From Gloeopeniophorella convolvens (taxonomy: Eukaryota > Basidiomycota > Agaricomycetes > Russulales), in NCBI GenBank assembly GCA_022496205.1, contig WTXD01000096.1, positions 1 through 64,000 of the forward strand: a DNA stretch of 64,000 nt, given 5' to 3'. The notes beneath the pieces were generated by a model. That model had not been told where the DNA came from and did no database searches. It worked only from the letters and a program-made list of their open reading frames with translations. A program made the translations under genes and the position numbers. This document shows, one piece after another, positions 61,301-64,000 of the stretch (positions within the stretch are counted from its first letter, which is position 1; every line of letters starts with the position of its first letter).

Positions 61301-64000
61301 CCTTGTATCCCACTACATCTCTCGTGCCCTATCCTACGCCAGTCGCTTCTGGGATCACCACTTGCGACACGTGCCGTTTCATACCGATTTCGTCAAGAAA
61401 CTTCAGGCGCTCTTACTGACAAAGTTTCCATTTTGGCTTGAGTCCTTCAGTCTCCTTGGCTGCATCGATCTTGCTCTGCAAGCATTGTCGACGTTGAAAG
61501 AGTGGTTACCTGAGGAGCAGAGTGTAAGTGTCTAGAGGCTCGCATCTCTTTTGCCTTATATCAGTTCTCACAAGGAGCGCTTCTGGCAGGAGCCCATTGA
61601 AGAAGTACGCTCGCTCTTGGCATTTGTCGACGACGCATCCGCGTTCGTGCGGTACTTCGCCATGCCCATGTCCCAGAGCGCCCCGCACATCTACCTATCT
61701 GCCCTTCCGTTCTCCCCAGCATCATCACTTGTTCTCCAGCGTTATGCCAAGATGTTTCCAAACACGATAGCGCTCGAACGAGGGAGGCTGGCTCATTGGC
61801 CAGCGCAAGAGATAGTTATCGGCGTCGGTGCAATCTGCCTTTCTGTTGCATTCTCGCCCGACGGCACGCGCGTTGCTTCGGGCCTGTCGGACGGTACGAT
61901 CCACATGTACAGCTCCTCGACCGGCCAGGAGATCCGAGGGCCATTCAACGGGCATGAGGACTGGGTCAGATCTGTCGTGTTCTCCCCAGATGGCCGACAG
62001 CTCGTCTCCGGGTCGGACGATGGTACGGTCCGGATGTGGGACACCGCGACAGGGGAGGCAGTCTCAGAGCCATTCGCAGGAGACACGGGTTGGGTCCATG
62101 CTGTCGCAGTCTCACTGGATGGCCGATACGTGGTATCGGGCTCGGGTGACCGAACAATCCGCGTCTGGGATGTCTCCACAGGGTCGATGTTCACGAAGCC
62201 ATTCACGGGTCACGCAGGCCCAGTCAAGTCTGTCGCGTTCTCCCCGGATGGTCTCAACATTGTCTCGGGATCGGATGACAAGACCGTCCGTGTATGGAGT
62301 GTAACAACAGGAGAGCTGGTCGCGGGGCCCCTCGAGGGACACACCTACTCAATCAACTCCGTCACGTTCTCCCCAGATGGACAGTATATCGTCTCTGGCT
62401 CAGAGGACCACACGATTCGCATCTGGAATGCCACCACAGGGGGCTCAGTCGCAGCGCCACTTCAGGGACATACCGACAGCATCACCTCTGTCGTTGTCTC
62501 TCAGCAGTATATCATCTCATGCTCAGCTGATTCGACGATTCGCGTCTGGGATTCCACGACCAGATTGCCGATTGGGGAGCCACTCACTGGCCATGGGAAT
62601 GCCGTCAGGTCCATTGCACTCTCATCGGATGGTCGACACGTCGTATCAGGCTCGGAAGACAAGACAGTGCGCATCTGGGACATTTTCGTGGTGCGCTCAG
62701 CCGACCCCGCAATGCAGGGACCTGTGGAGCGGGACCTCAACATCTCACTTTCGCAGAATATTCAGCGCGTCATCCCACAGTTAGAAGGCCGGACAGTCGA
62801 CGCTATGGGTGCTGCTAAGGCAGAGACGAGTTCTGGATCACTCGGGGGGCACACGGACGGCGTTTGGTCAGTGGCATCCTCACCGGATGGCCGACTTGTT
62901 GCCTCGGGTTCGGTGGATCGCACGATTCGCATATGGGATGCAACGACGGGTCGGGCAATGGGAGAACCACTTACGGGACATACAGATGAAGTTAGCTCTG
63001 TTGCTTTCTCACCGGATAGCCAACGCATTGCTTCTGGCTCGCATGATCGGACAATCCTTGTCTGGGACGTCACGACAGGCCAGGTAGTCGTCGAACTACT
63101 CGAGGGACACCAAGACATGGTCTTCTCTGTCGCGTTCTCCCCCGATGGCCAGTGGATCGCCTCGGGCTCCATTGACGAGACAATCTGTGTCTGGGATACC
63201 GCGACGGGAAAGGCATCAGCAGAGCCATTCACGGGTCACACAGATGCAATCCAGTGCATTGCGTTCTCGCCGAATGGACAATCTATCGCCTCAGGCTCAC
63301 AGGATCGTACGATCCGGGTGTGGGACGCCAGGACTGGATTAGGAACCGCAGGACCATTCACAGGACACACAAATCGAGTCTTCTCTGTCACATTCTCTCC
63401 CGATGGCCGATACATTGCCTCGACCTCGCACGATCACTCCGTCCGCATCTGGGATGCTACAACAGGACGGCCAGCTGCAGATCCTTTCAAGGGAGTCAAC
63501 CGCTATCCCTATTCTGTTTCGTTCTCCCCGGACGGCCGCCATATCGTCTCGGGATGGTCGGACGGTGCAATCCGCATCCTGGACACCAGAACAGGGCATG
63601 CAGTCTCTGACCCACTCATTGGACACACAGGCACGGTCACGTCTGTCGCCTACTCTGCCGATGGTCGACGCATCATCTCGGGCTCATCCGACACTTCGGT
63701 TCGGTTGTGGACCACGCCAACGAACGACGCGTCCGCGACGCATGCCTCGAGCTCGGATGATTCCCGCGCCAGTCACCACGACAGCGGCACCCCAGTTCCC
63801 ATAGAATTTCGGACGGATAAAGGGTTCGCGATAGACGACGACGGATGGATTCGAGGTTCAGGTGGTGAGCTCGTCGTCTGGATCCCTGAACCGCACCGGG
63901 TTGGGCTCCCCCGGCCGAACAATGTGTGGGTCAGAGCGAAACACGAGACGGTCTTGGATAGTACTCATTTTGTTCATGGATTGGATTGGGCGACGTGTTA
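58324..64000 (+). CDS. NOD-like receptor: C2-like + NACHT + WD40 repeats (copy 2, 3' end cut by window)
   Basis: Tandem paralog of 45489-51407. First exon 58324-58375 (MASESTARPHTTRFSLK) joins over intron 58376..58434 to VIRANGVTSLQFANG, the start of the C2-like domain. That domain continues RRFLVTATDG..LTLRLVAKRR..DVLVGAVELPF. Helical linker exons follow, with the conserved small exon HPYAKMAWSILFFIP. The NACHT (60003-61524) has Walker A GQAGKGKSS and Walker B IFVVIDALDEA. An intron at 61525-61590 joins it to the WD40 exon, which carries the same 14 repeats, in the same order and with the same central spacer as copy 1. The window ends inside the last codons, where copy 1 has only a few residues left before its stop, so the gene is all but complete. 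No internal stop is seen. Likely a non-self or stress sensor, by architecture. Confidence 0.87.

Overview
This is nuclear DNA of a filamentous basidiomycete, most likely an Agaricomycete (mushroom-forming fungus). The genes are packed and broken by many short GT..AG introns (about 48-70 bp). The gene set is typical of that class: an Agaricus-bisporus-type fruit-body lectin, a paralogous pair of large UvrD/TRANK1-like helicases, an F-box protein of the expanded basidiomycete type, secreted S10 serine carboxypeptidases, and C2-NACHT-WD40 NOD-like receptors (NLRs). I rebuilt exon structures by hand from reading frame, splice consensus and comparison of paralogs inside the window, so junctions are predictions.

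Layout. 0.3-8.5 kb (-): superfamily-1 helicase A. 9.5-12.3 kb (+): INO80-complex actin-related protein Arp5, 12 exons. 12.4-14.3 kb (-): F-box protein. 15.1-23.5 kb (+): helicase B, a divergent paralog of A in the opposite orientation, so the two helicases bracket Arp5 and the F-box gene. 24.2-24.6 kb: remnant of a cytochrome P450 N-terminus. 26.5-27.0 kb (+): intronless, codon-optimised fruit-body lectin with a TATA box. 27.7-28.6 kb (-): unidentified gene. 29.4-38.8 kb (+): three tandem S10 carboxypeptidase copies (intact, dead, intact), with a small secreted Kre9/Knh1-like protein before the third. 38.9 kb (-): tRNA-Glu(CTC) with an intron. 39.1-41.1 kb (-): Trm2-type tRNA m5U methyltransferase, divergent from a CNNM/Mam3-type DUF21-CBS membrane protein (41.4-43.6 kb, +). 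43.7-44.9 kb (-): ChaC-type gamma-glutamylcyclotransferase. 45.5-51.4 kb (+): first C2-NACHT-WD40 NLR. 52.5-53.3 kb: truncated Dbp3-like DEAD-box helicase with ruined motif I. About 5 kb with no gene I can support. 58.3 kb to the window end (+): second NLR, cut only a few codons before its stop.

Functionally the window mixes housekeeping genes (Arp5, Trm2, CNNM, ChaC, tRNA-Glu) with fast-evolving accessory families: two NLR-type putative non-self sensors, a likely defence lectin, secreted peptidases and two large helicases. The most interesting points are: (i) the helicase pair, where a phase-2 intron splits the Walker A motif in both copies and a C-terminal CCCH zinc finger is intact in B but has lost one cysteine in A; (ii) the NLR pair, which diverges steeply at the N-terminal C2-like region but is nearly identical across 14 WD40 repeats arranged as 7+7; and (iii) several dying copies (S10, Dbp3, P450) that mark the accessory stretches.
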